The notes under the pieces are model-generated. The model was not told the origin of the DNA and ran no database searches. It saw only the letters and a program-made list of their open reading frames with translations. Shown here in pieces: positions 34,235-44,039 of a DNA stretch of 50,118 nt. A program made the translations under genes and the position numbers. The stretch's first letter is position 1. Every line of letters begins with the position of its first letter. The stretch covers positions 4,002-54,119 of the forward strand of contig NZHT01000068.1 in assembly GCA_002691385.1 (NCBI GenBank), written 5' to 3'. This DNA comes from Flammeovirgaceae bacterium. GTDB lineage: Bacteria > Bacteroidota > Bacteroidia > Cytophagales > Cyclobacteriaceae.

Positions 34235-34516
34235 ATGGAAGATCAGTCAAGAGGTAAGGTGGAAGAAATTCTCAGCGAACTAGGTCATAAAATAGACATA
34301 TTGATCAATGAAGCCACTTCTTCTTCTAAGGAGGTTCGCAGTGAGTTGGAAAAGACCATCCAATTACTTAAAACCCAAAAGGAAAAGCTAGAGGAAGAAT
34401 TCAATACCTATGCGGGTCAAGAAAAGTGGCAAACGACCAAGAGCCATTTTGGTAATGCTATTGGAGAACTTAAAAAAGCAGTAGAGGCCCTTTTAAATAA
34501 AAATGAGAAAAATTAG
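34235..34516 (+). CDS. Small helical protein, 93 residues
   Basis: Almost entirely charged helix with heptad-like pattern and no signal or membrane segment: VEEILSELGHKIDILINEA and SELEKTIQLLKTQKEKLEEEF suggest a coiled coil. I do not recognise a family. A single ATG start follows the terminator after murA, so it is probably transcribed separately. Its stop overlaps the end of the convergent Omp85-type barrel gene by 4 bases. Length and composition would fit a small helical stress or structural protein, but that is not more than a resemblance. Confidence 0.62.
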   Translation: MEDQSRGKVEEILSELGHKIDILINEATSSSKEVRSELEKTIQLLKTQKEKLEEEFNTYAGQEKWQTTKSHFGNAIGELKKAVEALLNKNEKN

Positions 34517-35595
34517 AAGGCTTCTTTTACAGAAAAATAAAGGGCGGATTGTCCATTTTGGGTAAAGCCTAAATCAAGACGGATATTTAAGGATTGCTCC
34601 TTCAGGGCCTGAAATCGTCCACCAATGCCATAATTCAATTTTAAATTCCCCATCTCTAGCGCTTTTAGATTGTCAAAAACATCGCCAATTCCAGCAAAAA
34701 GTACACCTCCCAATCGCCAAAACAAATGTTGTCTACATTCAATTTGACCATAAAAAGAATTTTGAGCTATATATAAATTAGCATTGTTGATACCTCTCAA
34801 ATTGTCCTTGCCTCCTATTTTAGATAATTTGTAAAAAGGGATGTTACCTTGATTAAATTGCGCTGAGAGTTGAAAGGCGAGAATACGTTGATCACTAAAA
34901 ATTTTTTGATATTGACGATAGTCGAGGAAGAAATGTTGATATTCATAATCACTTCCAATCATTGATCCATACCAGCGAGTGCCTACTTGTATGAATTTAC
35001 CTTTTCTAGGATAAAGGATGTGATCTCTATCATCAAAGCTCAATCCAATACCAACTCCAATGGAATGTCCTCCCTGTATGCCTGGTGGATTTTCTTGATT
35101 GAGTAGTCCGTTGGGAATTAGATCTTGTAAAAAACTATAATCAAAATCAAAGAGAGTTCCAAGATAGAATTTGGGAGTAATTTCTTTCATCACAAAACCT
35201 TGAGTACTTATAAATTGACGTTTGTACAGTTCCTTTATTTTGGGATCATTTGCATTGCCTATTCCAAAAAAATAATCAGGATAATTAGAAAACTTAATTT
35301 TGGCATTAATTCTCCCATTTTTTTCTGTAAAAAAGGTACCATCAAGTCCTAAATTCAATTGATTATTTAAGGTATAAACCATTTTAGGGCTGATCAAATC
35401 AGGGGTGTAACTATTATTATTACTTTTATTTTTAAGGACTATCAACGCGAAGATACCAAATGAAAGATCTGTCTCAGGTGTATAGGCGATAGCTGGATAA
35501 ATACCTATGTCCATATGATCTTGTAGAGAATCTATTTTTTGTCCCAGAATGAGTATCGGAAGCAGTAATAAAAACCAAATCAAAGGGATATGCAT
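34513..35595 (-). CDS. Omp85/BamA-TamA superfamily outer-membrane barrel
   Basis: 360 residues with a signal peptide (LIWFLLLLPILILGQ). It lacks POTRA domains and goes straight to barrel strands, ending with the C-terminal Phe typical of outer-membrane proteins. DDRDHILYPRKGKFIQVGTRWYG and the loop KIGGKDNLRGINNA are characteristic of the bacterial surface antigen (D15) domain; the latter resembles the VRGF/LRG lid-loop motif of Omp85 proteins. The short single-domain form is widespread in Bacteroidota and of unknown cargo. It is downstream of the NeuD-like gene across 140 bases with an AT-rich hairpin. Confidence 0.84.
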   Translation of the reverse strand: MHIPLIWFLLLLPILILGQKIDSLQDHMDIGIYPAIAYTPETDLSFGIFALIVLKNKSNNNSYTPDLISPKMVYTLNNQLNLGLDGTFFTEKNGRINAKIKFSNYPDYFFGIGNANDPKIKELYKRQFISTQGFVMKEITPKFYLGTLFDFDYSFLQDLIPNGLLNQENPPGIQGGHSIGVGIGLSFDDRDHILYPRKGKFIQVGTRWYGSMIGSDYEYQHFFLDYRQYQKIFSDQRILAFQLSAQFNQGNIPFYKLSKIGGKDNLRGINNANLYIAQNSFYGQIECRQHLFWRLGGVLFAGIGDVFDNLKALEMGNLKLNYGIGGRFQALKEQSLNIRLDLGFTQNGQSALYFSVKEAF

Positions 35596-35605
35596 TATTA
35601 TGAAG

Positions 35606-35631
35606 AAAAAATCATTGTTTGGTGATTTTTT
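35606..35631. other. Perfect 9-bp inverted repeat upstream of the barrel gene
   Basis: AAAAAATCA and TGATTTTTT separated by TTGTTTGG. It lies 10 bases before the minus-strand ATG at 35595, so it falls in the 5' leader. It could be a terminator for the NeuD-like gene in either direction, or a leader structure affecting translation of the barrel. Confidence 0.45.
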
Positions 35632-35736
35632 GAGTTTGAAATTTAAAAGTATTTATTTTAAACTACTCAAATTAGATAATCTATAGCTGGATGTATTGCC
35701 TTTCAATCTATTTAAAATAGATTTTCCTATGATTTT

Positions 35737-36384
35737 TTAAGATGAGCTTTTTTTTATTTCAGATGCAGGATTGCCAAAAACTGTTTCTTTTTTTTCTACG
35801 TTTGAGATGACCACTGATCCAGCACCTATTCTAGCACCTGTACCGATGGTGACCCCTGCTATGATCACAACCCCCGAACCAATAAAAGCTTTTTTCTCAA
35901 TAATAACACCTGTATTGATAATTGATCCAGCACCTATTTGGACAAAATCTTCTATGACTACATCCTGTTCTATAATTACGCCCGAATGAATAATGCAATG
36001 TTGACCAATTATACTTCCAGATCCAATTATGCTGTTGGCATTGATGAAATTTCCATGACCTATATCCACTGATTTAGTAATAAGTGCTTTGTCATGAATG
36101 GCATTTACAGGCATGACTTTTCTTGATTCAATGAGCATTTTAGTCATATGGGAACGTATTTTGTAATCATCATATGCAATGAAAGCTTCACATTTTTTAC
36201 CTATCAATTTAGTAAATCTCTGGTCATCCGTTAGTCCTAACACAGGAACGTCATTGATGGTCTTTTGATGCATAGATTTGTCATCATCTAAAAATCCATA
36301 TACCGTTACCTGATTAATTTGAAATATCTCAAGCGAACTTTTTGCAATTCCTTTGGCTCCAAATATAATTACAGGCTTTTCCAT
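35737..36384 (-). CDS. NeuD/PglD-type sugar O-acyltransferase
   Basis: 215 residues. An N-terminal Rossmann-like domain (PVIIFGAKGIAKSSLEIF, VYGFLDDDKS) is followed by a left-handed beta-helix of hexapeptide repeats (IGHGNFINANSIIGSGSIIG and following turns), as in sialic-acid O-acetyltransferase NeuD or PglD. The catalytic His of that family would lie in CIIHSGVIIEQD. The usual partner genes of a sialic-acid or bacillosamine locus are absent here, so the acyl acceptor is unknown; a cell-surface sugar is likely. Confidence 0.85.
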   Translation of the reverse strand: MEKPVIIFGAKGIAKSSLEIFQINQVTVYGFLDDDKSMHQKTINDVPVLGLTDDQRFTKLIGKKCEAFIAYDDYKIRSHMTKMLIESRKVMPVNAIHDKALITKSVDIGHGNFINANSIIGSGSIIGQHCIIHSGVIIEQDVVIEDFVQIGAGSIINTGVIIEKKAFIGSGVVIIAGVTIGTGARIGAGSVVISNVEKKETVFGNPASEIKKSSS

Positions 36385-36515
36385 TTTTATAATTTATATG
36401 TGCAAATCTAATAACTCCTTAACTTTAATTAAAGAGAGAAAATATTTGATTTTTTATTGAAATAGTTCAAAGGAGATTAGCCATCAGGTAATTTTGTAAT
36501 TAAAAACAATTAGAG

Positions 36516-37343
36516 TTACCATTTTTCATATTTTATAATGGCTGCGGCCATTTGAGCTTGTAATTGAGCGGCAGCTAAACCTGCGTGATGTGCAAAATCA
36601 ACTGTGTTATTGGCATAAATAATATTTCTCGCTGAATTAATAATTAGGCCCCCAGAATTATTCATTGCATATTTGCAGACTACATCCAAGTCACCACCCT
36701 GCGCACCTATACCAGGGATTAATAAAAAGTGGTCAGGGATGATTTTTCTTATATGATTCAAGGTGCTCACTCTGGTTGCTCCTACAACGTACATTAAATT
36801 TTGATCAGAACCCCACTGGGAGCTGATTTCAATAACCTTTTGATAAACTTTTTGTCCTCCACTATTTTCTATCATTAATTCTTGAAAATCTAGTGCACCG
36901 ATATTTGAAGTTGATGCCAATAGGATGGCCCACTTATCTTTGTAATCCAAAAAGGGGATTATTGAATCTTGACCCATGTAAGGAGATAGAGTAATGGCAT
37001 CAAATGACATTTTTTTAAAAAATGTTTCTGCATATTTATAAGAGGTATTGCCGATGTCACCCCGTTTAGCATCGGCAATGGTAAATACTTCTTTGGGTAT
37101 ATATTCTATTGTTTTTTTTAAAGCTTGCCAACCATGAATGCCCAAAGATTCATAAAAAGCAATATTAGGCTTATATGCGATTGCGTAGGGGAGGGTCGCA
37201 TCAATAATAGCCTTATTGAATTCAAAAATGGGGTCTTCGGTTTCTAGAAGATGTTTGGGTATTTTTTTTAAATCTGGATCTAGACCTACACAAAGAAAAG
37301 ATTTTTTACTTTTAATATGGTCAAATAGTTGTTTTTTGTTCAT
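36516..37343 (-). CDS. pyrF: Orotidine 5'-phosphate decarboxylase (type 2)
   Basis: 275 residues, the longer type-2 form. The catalytic signature [14 protein letters not shown] contains Asp91, Lys93 and Asp96 in the DxKxxD pattern; the substrate-binding region [17 protein letters not shown] and [13 protein letters not shown] match the family's phosphate-binding loop. It decarboxylates OMP to UMP, the last step of de novo pyrimidine synthesis. It follows the LolA-like gene by 17 bases, and pyrD lies two genes further upstream in the same run. Confidence 0.94.
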   Translation of the reverse strand: MNKKQLFDHIKSKKSFLCVGLDPDLKKIPKHLLETEDPIFEFNKAIIDATLPYAIAYKPNIAFYESLGIHGWQALKKTIEYIPKEVFTIADAKRGDIGNTSYKYAETFFKKMSFDAITLSPYMGQDSIIPFLDYKDKWAILLASTSNIGALDFQELMIENSGGQKVYQKVIEISSQWGSDQNLMYVVGATRVSTLNHIRKIIPDHFLLIPGIGAQGGDLDVVCKYAMNNSGGLIINSARNIIYANNTVDFAHHAGLAAAQLQAQMAAAIIKYEKW

Positions 37344-37360
37344 AGACTTAATCGTTATAA

Positions 37361-37993
37361 TTATCTAAAATCTATGAGCTCTACTTTCGGATACTGTGCA
37401 AGATCAAACGTGAAAAAATCATCAGTAAGGTCTGGTCGATCAATGAGTTTATTAATGGTGTAATTGTACTGATTTCCAGACTCTTCAAAAATTTTAAAAC
37501 TTCTTAAGTCATATTCATTGGAAATAACCATACGTACTTTATAAAAAGCCTCTACTCCTCTTTCAATAGGCTCTAAGTCAATTATCCAGTTCCCTTTATC
37601 ATCCGGAACGTTCAATCCATATTTATATCCTTCTTTGTAGAGGTCCCAGATATTGGTTAAGGATATTTCTTGTTCCTCTTTCTCATAAGTGCTGACTGTT
37701 ACTTCCATAATCTCTTCGCTGTAAGACCAAAGGTCTTGACCATCATTGATAATTATTTGTCCAGCAATTTCAAGTTTATATTTATCTCCCTTGACATAAA
37801 CGGTACCAGAAATTGATTCATTGATAGCAGATATTTCATTGATCAGATTTTGCTGAAAAGTGGACATGAAGGCTGATTTGGATTTATATTTCACGCTCAT
37901 GCTCTCAAGTACCAATTCTGCCTCGGGATCAAATTGGGCAGAGCTACTGAATGTCACCATAAAAACAATCAATCTCAAACATATTTTTTTCAT
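37361..37993 (-). CDS. LolA-like outer-membrane lipoprotein carrier protein
   Basis: 210 residues with a signal peptide ending SSAQ. The beta-sheet-rich periplasmic domain ([50 protein letters not shown] in pattern) fits LolA, which shuttles lipoproteins from the LolCDE transporter to the outer membrane. Sequence conservation of LolA is low outside Proteobacteria, so this is a fold-level assignment supported by the position directly after ftsK, as in many Bacteroidota. Strands of alternating hydrophobic residues dominate. Confidence 0.86.
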   Translation of the reverse strand: MKKICLRLIVFMVTFSSSAQFDPEAELVLESMSVKYKSKSAFMSTFQQNLINEISAINESISGTVYVKGDKYKLEIAGQIIINDGQDLWSYSEEIMEVTVSTYEKEEQEISLTNIWDLYKEGYKYGLNVPDDKGNWIIDLEPIERGVEAFYKVRMVISNEYDLRSFKIFEESGNQYNYTINKLIDRPDLTDDFFTFDLAQYPKVELIDFR

Positions 37994-38025
37994 ATTCTCT
38001 GTGCTTAGTATTCCTAATAAATTTA

Positions 38026-40515
38026 TTAATTTTTTAACTCATTTAATTTCTGCTCTAAACTATATTGATCACTGATCAACACTTCTCGGGCTTTACTTCC
38101 TTCAAAAGGGCCAACGATTCCAGCTGCTTCTAATTGATCAATTATCCGACCCGCTCGGTTGTATCCTAATTTCATTTTTCTTTGAATCAAAGAAGTACTT
38201 CCTTGCTGATGTGATACGATAAGTCTCGCGGCGTCATCAAACATGATATCTTTATCTGAAAGGTCAGTATTGATACTTGAGCTACTTTCTTCCCCTAAGT
38301 ATTCAGGGAGCAAATAGGCTGAACTATATCCATGTTGTTCAGCTATGAAGTCACATATATTTTCAACTTCAGGGGTATCTAAAAAGGCACATTGCAAACG
38401 AATCATATCCGATCCTAAGGAGAGTAGCATATCACCCATACCTACAAGTTGCTCTGCACCACCGGCATCTAATATGGTTCTAGAATCAATTTTTGAGGTA
38501 ACCCTGAAAGAAAGTCTTGCGGGAAAATTAGCTTTTATAATCCCAGTAATTACATTTACAGAGGGTCTTTGGGTAGCCACAATGAGATGAATACCAATGG
38601 CTCTGGCCAACTGAGCGAGTCGAGCAATTGGCATTTCTACTTCTTTTCCTGCAGTCATCATAAGGTCAGCAAGCTCATCGATGACTAAAACGATGTAGGG
38701 CAAATATTTGTGTCCTTTTTTTGGATTAAGACGTCGATTGATAAACTTTTTATTGTATTCTTTTAGATTTCTGCATCCAGCGTCTTTGAGCAAATCATAT
38801 CGAGCGTCCATTTCAATACATAAAGAATTGAGGGTATTGACTACTTTAGTGGTGTCAGTAATAATGGCTTCATCCGTTTCTGGTAATTTTGCTAAAAAAT
38901 GTTTTTCAATTTTATTGAACAAGGTCAATTCTACTTTTTTTGGATCTACCAAGACAAACTTCAGTTGAGAAGGATGTTTTTTGTAAATTAGCGAGGCCAA
39001 TATAATATTTAAACCCACTGATTTTCCTTGTCCTGTGGCTCCAGCCATGAGTAAGTGGGGCATTTTGGAGAGATCTGTGACAAAAACTTCATTCGAGATA
39101 GTTTTACCCAAGACAATGGGCAATTCATAATCAGACTTTAAGAATTTTTCTGTGGTAATAACTGATTTAGCACTTACCATTTCTCGATTTTTGTTGGGCA
39201 CTTCAATACCAATGGTTCCTTTTCCCGGAATCGGAGCGATAATGCGTATGCCCAAAGCAGAAAGGCTGAGTGCAATATCGTCTTCAAGATTTTTGATCTT
39301 AGATATTTTTACGCCTGCCTCTGGAACAATTTCATAAAGAGTTACAGTCGGACCTATGGTTGCCTTAATACTGGAAATAGCTATTTTAAAATTGATGAGC
39401 GTACTGAGAATGTTGTTTTTATTTGACTCTAATTCTTCCTTACTTACCTTAACATCTTTTATTGGATATTCTGTCAATAGATCAATCATAGGATATTGAT
39501 ATTTCGGTAAATCTAAAGTTGGGTCATAGTTTTTAGCTTGATCAGTCACCTTCTCTTTTGTTAGCCTTGAGTTTACCTCTAATGCCAAGGATTCTGGTTT
39601 TACTGATTCTATTTCCTTTTTTTCTGGTTTAACGATAAGATGAAGATCTGGCCTACCGAGAGGTTCCTTTTTTGATGGATTGTCTATACTTAATTCTATT
39701 TCTTGGACATCTGGAGGTATTGTTTCAGTCTCTTCTATATTTTCTTTTGTACTTTTTTCTGCCTTTAATTGGTCTTCAAGTGCGACTTCTTCTTTCACTT
39801 TAGCAATGACAGATTTCATATTCTCATCTGTTTGTATTACTGAATTTTCTTCACTTTTCAAGGCCCTTGTAAGCGATAGCCATAAGGGGTGCAAATGATT
39901 TATCCATTTGGTTACGCTATTGAGATCGGTAATGTTGAAAAAATAGATATTAAAAATCACTAACAACAATAAAATCAAAAATCCAGAGCCCCAACCTAAT
40001 AGACTGTTTATTAGCCAGGCCATTTCATAGCCAATTCCACCACAAAGGAATCCCAGGGCTCCTGGTTCGTTACGGTTTAAAACAATGTAACCGAGTAGCA
40101 ACGTCAGCCAGATTAAATAAAAGGCAGTGAAAATAAAAGATTTTTGAATTTTGAATATTTTATTATAACCCAAAACAGTCACGGCTAAATTGAGAAGAAA
40201 AAAGGGGATGAGAAATGCTCCCAAACCAAACCAGTTGAAAATAAAATAATGGGCTGCTAATGCACCCATTACCCCGAACAAGTTTGCAACTTCTTTGCCA
40301 GAGTCTTTTATCTTGACGTCTAAAAAAGCGGATACTACACTTTGATCAGCAGGGCCATGACTGAGGTAAGACAAAAAGGCCAAGAGCAAAAAAAACCCCG
40401 TAAATAAGAGGATAATTCCCAAAATAATTTTGACCTTTTTATCTGAAAAAAATGAAATTTTCAGTTTAAAGGATTTTTTCTCTTTGGGTTTAGATTTAAA
40501 GCTGTTGCTACGCAT
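38026..40515 (-). CDS. ftsK: DNA translocase FtsK
   Basis: 829 residues. About four to five membrane segments occupy residues ~27-195, then an acidic linker, the alpha and beta motor domains with Walker A GATGQGKS (492-499) and Walker B VLVIDELADLM (from 609), and a C-terminal gamma winged helix from ~765 (IQRKMKLGYNRAGRIIDQLE). FtsK pumps chromosome DNA at the septum and activates XerCD at dif; the gamma domain reads the polar sequences. The xerD-like gene is two places upstream in the same run, fitting that partnership. The linker is short compared with E. coli. Confidence 0.95.
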   Translation of the reverse strand: MRSNSFKSKPKEKKSFKLKISFFSDKKVKIILGIILLFTGFFLLLAFLSYLSHGPADQSVVSAFLDVKIKDSGKEVANLFGVMGALAAHYFIFNWFGLGAFLIPFFLLNLAVTVLGYNKIFKIQKSFIFTAFYLIWLTLLLGYIVLNRNEPGALGFLCGGIGYEMAWLINSLLGWGSGFLILLLLVIFNIYFFNITDLNSVTKWINHLHPLWLSLTRALKSEENSVIQTDENMKSVIAKVKEEVALEDQLKAEKSTKENIEETETIPPDVQEIELSIDNPSKKEPLGRPDLHLIVKPEKKEIESVKPESLALEVNSRLTKEKVTDQAKNYDPTLDLPKYQYPMIDLLTEYPIKDVKVSKEELESNKNNILSTLINFKIAISSIKATIGPTVTLYEIVPEAGVKISKIKNLEDDIALSLSALGIRIIAPIPGKGTIGIEVPNKNREMVSAKSVITTEKFLKSDYELPIVLGKTISNEVFVTDLSKMPHLLMAGATGQGKSVGLNIILASLIYKKHPSQLKFVLVDPKKVELTLFNKIEKHFLAKLPETDEAIITDTTKVVNTLNSLCIEMDARYDLLKDAGCRNLKEYNKKFINRRLNPKKGHKYLPYIVLVIDELADLMMTAGKEVEMPIARLAQLARAIGIHLIVATQRPSVNVITGIIKANFPARLSFRVTSKIDSRTILDAGGAEQLVGMGDMLLSLGSDMIRLQCAFLDTPEVENICDFIAEQHGYSSAYLLPEYLGEESSSSINTDLSDKDIMFDDAARLIVSHQQGSTSLIQRKMKLGYNRAGRIIDQLEAAGIVGPFEGSKAREVLISDQYSLEQKLNELKN

Positions 40516-40544
40516 AGATTAATTCAGAAACAAAAATAAAGCAT

Positions 40545-41582
40545 TTAGTTGTTATGCACTATTTTGGTCAAGCCTTCATTTATTTTTTTAATCAAGGAGG
40601 GGCCTTTAAATATAAATCCAGAATAAATCTGAATTAGATTTGCTCCCGCATCTATCTTTTCTAATGCTTTACTTACATCACCCACACCTCCGACTCCAAT
40701 GATAGGTATTTTTTGATTTTTTGATCTTAGGAATTTAATTACTTCAGTGGATCGATCGGCTAAGGGCAAGCCACTTAATCCACCAGCTCCCATTTTTTCG
40801 ATCGCCTCTGACCGTTCCTTTAAAGAGTCTCTTGATAGGGTGGTATTAGTAGCAATTAGTCCATCTAATTGAGTTTCATTGCAAATATTTAAAATATCTG
40901 TTAGCTGATCATTACTTAAATCAGGTGCTATTTTAAGGAGGAGTGGTTTAGGTGTTTCCTTTGATTTATTTCTTTCTTGAACCGCCTTTATGAGTTTGGT
41001 TAATGGGGTTTTATCTTGCAATTCTCGCAAATTAGGAGTGTTGGGAGAGCTCACATTTATGACAAAATAATCAACATGATCAAATAATGTATCAAAGCAA
41101 GCGACGTAATCTGCCGAAGCTTTTTCGTTGGGTGTATTTTTATTCTTCCCAATATTCCCTCCTACAATTAAATTTTTTGGTCGATTTTTTAATTTTTCAA
41201 CCACGGACTTTACACCTTTATTATTAAATCCCATTCGATTGATGATGGCTTCATCAGAAATGAGTCTAAACAATCGTGGCTTTGGATTCCCCTCTTGAGG
41301 TAAAGGAGTTACGGTTCCAATTTCGATGAAGCCGAATCCAAAACAAGATAATTCATTTAAAAAATCAGCATTTTTATCAAATCCTGCAGCCAATCCTACG
41401 GGATTGGGAAATTTTATTCCCCATAATTTCCGCTCAATTTTTTTTGATCTTACAGTGAAGAGGCGTAAAATAATATTTTTGATACCTGGAATTTTGAAAC
41501 TTATTTTAAGCAAATACATCGTTAATGAATGTGCTATTTCGGCTGGAAAAAGAAACAAGGCTTTTTTTATTAGTGCGAACAT
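40545..41582 (-). CDS. pyrD: Quinone-dependent dihydroorotate dehydrogenase (class 2)
   Basis: 345 residues. The N-terminal ~40 residues are an amphipathic membrane-associating helix pair (FLFPAEIAHSLTMYLLKISF), typical of class 2 enzymes that reduce ubiquinone or menaquinone. FIEIGTVTPLPQEGNPKPRLFR is the FMN-binding region, NVSSPNTPNLRELQ holds the catalytic-type Ser, and VGGVGDVSKALEKIDAGANLIQIY is the phosphate/FMN loop. It converts dihydroorotate to orotate. Its ATG overlaps the stop of the upstream xerD gene by one base. Confidence 0.95.
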   Translation of the reverse strand: MFALIKKALFLFPAEIAHSLTMYLLKISFKIPGIKNIILRLFTVRSKKIERKLWGIKFPNPVGLAAGFDKNADFLNELSCFGFGFIEIGTVTPLPQEGNPKPRLFRLISDEAIINRMGFNNKGVKSVVEKLKNRPKNLIVGGNIGKNKNTPNEKASADYVACFDTLFDHVDYFVINVSSPNTPNLRELQDKTPLTKLIKAVQERNKSKETPKPLLLKIAPDLSNDQLTDILNICNETQLDGLIATNTTLSRDSLKERSEAIEKMGAGGLSGLPLADRSTEVIKFLRSKNQKIPIIGVGGVGDVSKALEKIDAGANLIQIYSGFIFKGPSLIKKINEGLTKIVHNN

Positions 41583-42481
41583 TAGCTTCTTGGATGAAAT
41601 TCTTTTATAATTTGTTTCAAATAATTACGATCCAAATGTGTGTAGATTTCTGTGGTCGTAATAGATTCATGACCTAACATTTCTTGAACTGCTCTTAGGT
41701 CTGCACCTCCTTCTATGAGATGTGTGGCAAAGGAATGGCGAAAAGTATGTGGACTAATTTTTTTATGAATACCTGCGCGTAGGGCCAAATTTTTAATAAG
41801 GTTGAAAACACTTACTCTTGATATTTTAGTTCCCAATCTATTTAAAAATAAGTAATCCTCATGCCCAGTTTTTATTTGCATATGAGTTCGGACTTCATGC
41901 TGATAGGACTTAATAAATTTCAAGGCACTTTTTCCTATGGGAGTTAAACGTTCTTTGTTGCCTTTTCCCAAGATACGAAGGAAGCCGATATCGTCATAAA
42001 TGTTGCTGATTTTTAAGGTGACCAATTCGGAAACTCGCAATCCAGAACTGTAAATCGTTTCAGCCATGGCGCGGTCTCTGGGCCCGTTGGCTTTGCTCAT
42101 ATCTATGGCTTCAAATAATTGATCAATCTCATGTATACTTAAGGTATCAGGAAGCTTTCTACCTAATCTTGGAAGTTCAAGCAGCTCCGAAGGATTGATT
42201 GGAATAAAATTTTCATAATAAAGGTACTTATAAAATCCTTTGATGCCTGAAACTATTCTTGCTTGTGAGTAAGGAGACAGACCTAATTCATGAATAAATT
42301 TAATAAAATCTAGTAAATCAATAGTCGTGACTTGCAATGGATTTTTAATTTTTTTATTCATATCCAAAAACTCCATTAATTTTGTAACGTCTCTCGTATA
42401 GGCATCAATAGAATTTGATGCTAAAGCTCTTTCTAGCTTTAGGTAATTCTTGAACTGTGTGATATGGAGATTCCAACTCAT
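41582..42481 (-). CDS. xerD: Tyrosine recombinase XerD-like
   Basis: 299 residues, the family's normal length. The core catalytic residues are Arg149 (SSGLRVSELV), Lys173 region, His245 and Arg248 (SPHTFRHSFAT), His271 (MLGHESITT) and the nucleophile Tyr280 (EIYTHLD). The SAM-like N-terminal domain binds DNA. With XerC or a single Xer at dif, it resolves chromosome dimers under FtsK control; ftsK lies in the same run. Only 23 bases separate it from divergent aroQ, so each promoter must extend into the other gene. Confidence 0.92.
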   Translation of the reverse strand: MSWNLHITQFKNYLKLERALASNSIDAYTRDVTKLMEFLDMNKKIKNPLQVTTIDLLDFIKFIHELGLSPYSQARIVSGIKGFYKYLYYENFIPINPSELLELPRLGRKLPDTLSIHEIDQLFEAIDMSKANGPRDRAMAETIYSSGLRVSELVTLKISNIYDDIGFLRILGKGNKERLTPIGKSALKFIKSYQHEVRTHMQIKTGHEDYLFLNRLGTKISRVSVFNLIKNLALRAGIHKKISPHTFRHSFATHLIEGGADLRAVQEMLGHESITTTEIYTHLDRNYLKQIIKEFHPRS

Positions 42482-42504
42482 TAGAAAGCAAAAGTAATCA
42501 GGAC

Positions 42505-42924
42505 ATGCAAATAGCTATCATTAACGGACCAAATTTAAATTTACTAGGTAAAAGAGAAACGGATATTTATGGCAATGAAGATTTTGATTCTTTTTTTGCT
42601 CGACTTGAATCTCAATATGATCAATTGGATCTGAGCTATTATCAGTCAAATTCTGAGGGTGAAATTGTTTCTAAAATTCAAGAATTAGGATTTGGGGTAG
42701 ATGGGATCATATTGAATCCGGCAGCCTATTCCCATACTTCAATTGCCATACGCGATGCTATATCCTCTATCAAAGCACCTGTATTGGAAGTGCATATATC
42801 TAATATTTATGCCAGGGGAGCCTTTAGAAATCATAGTCACGTTAGTGCTGTATCAGTTGGGGTCATTAGTGGTTTAGGACTCAAAGGCTATATATTGGCT
42901 TTGGACTATTTCAGCAATCAATGA
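42505..42924 (+). CDS. aroQ: 3-dehydroquinate dehydratase, type II
   Basis: 139 residues, a dodecameric type II DHQase. The N-terminal INGPNLNLLGKRETDIYG includes the Asn and the catalytic Tyr; NPAAYSHTSIAIRDAI carries the substrate-binding Asn and His, and EVHISNIYARGAFRNHS the Glu, Arg and lid residues. It dehydrates 3-dehydroquinate to 3-dehydroshikimate in the shikimate pathway. The stop overlaps the ATG of the aminotransferase by 4 bases, so translation is probably coupled. Confidence 0.96.
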   Translation: MQIAIINGPNLNLLGKRETDIYGNEDFDSFFARLESQYDQLDLSYYQSNSEGEIVSKIQELGFGVDGIILNPAAYSHTSIAIRDAISSIKAPVLEVHISNIYARGAFRNHSHVSAVSVGVISGLGLKGYILALDYFSNQ

Positions 42925-43973
42925 AGGTCACTTCATTTTATCCCGGACCTGCTACGATTCATTCAAGTATTCCAAGTATGGTGATTGACGCCTACAATAC
43001 AGGGATATTGTCTGCCAATCATAGAAGCCCAGAATTTATGGAGTTGTCATTTGCGACTAAGTCACAACTCAGAGCCCGGTTGAAAGTACCAGATGACTAT
43101 GTAATTATTTTTATTTCTTCTGCTACAGAGGCCTGGGAAATATTATCTCAATCTCTTACGAGTAAGACTAGCCAACATTTTTTTAATGGTGCATTTGGAT
43201 TGAAATGGGCTAATGTAGCTGAAAGTTTGGGAATCAATGTCGTAAAATCTCCCTTCGATATAAATGCGTCTTTACCTACAGGTCAAATTGATTCCTTGTC
43301 TGAATGGCTTTGCGTAACTGTTTGTGAAACTTCCAATGGGACTATGGTGGATCAGAATGTCTTACAAGGATTGTCTAAAGAGCGTTTACCTCATCAGTTA
43401 ATTGCGGTAGATGCAACGTCGGCTTTGGGAGGAGTCATTTTGAATTTTCAATTAGCAGACTATTGGTTTGCTTCTTGCCAAAAATGCTTGGGATTACCGG
43501 CAGGGTTAGCATTATTGATTGTTTCTCCTGCCGCCATTGAGCGAGGGCATTTGCTGGCAGAGCGGGCACATTACAATAGCTTTTTAAACCTTTTTGAGCA
43601 TTCAATAAAGGAGCAAACTCATTATACTCCCAATGTATTGAATATTTATTTACTTTGGAGAACGTTGGCTGCAGGGCCTCCAATAGCAACTATTGATATG
43701 CGATTACGAGAAAGGTTGGTTGGATTGAATCCGATAACTGAGTCAAATGGAGCACTGCCTTGGCTGGTTTCAAATTCTTCTTTGAGATCTCCTACCGTAA
43801 TCACTTTGAAAACTTCAGATCCTTCAGTATTAAAGGAAAAGGCATTAGCGCAAAAGATGATCTTGGGTAATGGTTATGGAACTTGGAAAGATACTACAGT
43901 GAGAATTGCCAATTTCCCTGCCATGGATGATATTCAATTCCAGATATTTGTAGAGTGGTTGTCTACTTTATAA
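42921..43973 (+). CDS. Class V PLP-dependent aminotransferase
   Basis: 350 residues of the aminotransferase class V family (alanine-glyoxylate/phosphoserine aminotransferase type). PGPATIHSSIPS is the substrate-loop opening; VDATSALGGV has the Asp that contacts the PLP ring; SCQKCLGLPAGLALL has the likely Schiff-base Lys. The sequence is compact and lacks the N-terminal features that would separate SerC from AGXT-like enzymes. Lying directly after aroQ and before rnhA, it may supply amino-acid transamination, but substrate is not readable. Confidence 0.84.
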   Translation: MKVTSFYPGPATIHSSIPSMVIDAYNTGILSANHRSPEFMELSFATKSQLRARLKVPDDYVIIFISSATEAWEILSQSLTSKTSQHFFNGAFGLKWANVAESLGINVVKSPFDINASLPTGQIDSLSEWLCVTVCETSNGTMVDQNVLQGLSKERLPHQLIAVDATSALGGVILNFQLADYWFASCQKCLGLPAGLALLIVSPAAIERGHLLAERAHYNSFLNLFEHSIKEQTHYTPNVLNIYLLWRTLAAGPPIATIDMRLRERLVGLNPITESNGALPWLVSNSSLRSPTVITLKTSDPSVLKEKALAQKMILGNGYGTWKDTTVRIANFPAMDDIQFQIFVEWLSTL

Positions 43974-44039
43974 TTGAGAGTGTGGTTCTCTTCGTCGAAG
44001 GGCATCATGTTTACATTTTTTTTAAATGAGATTTTAATT

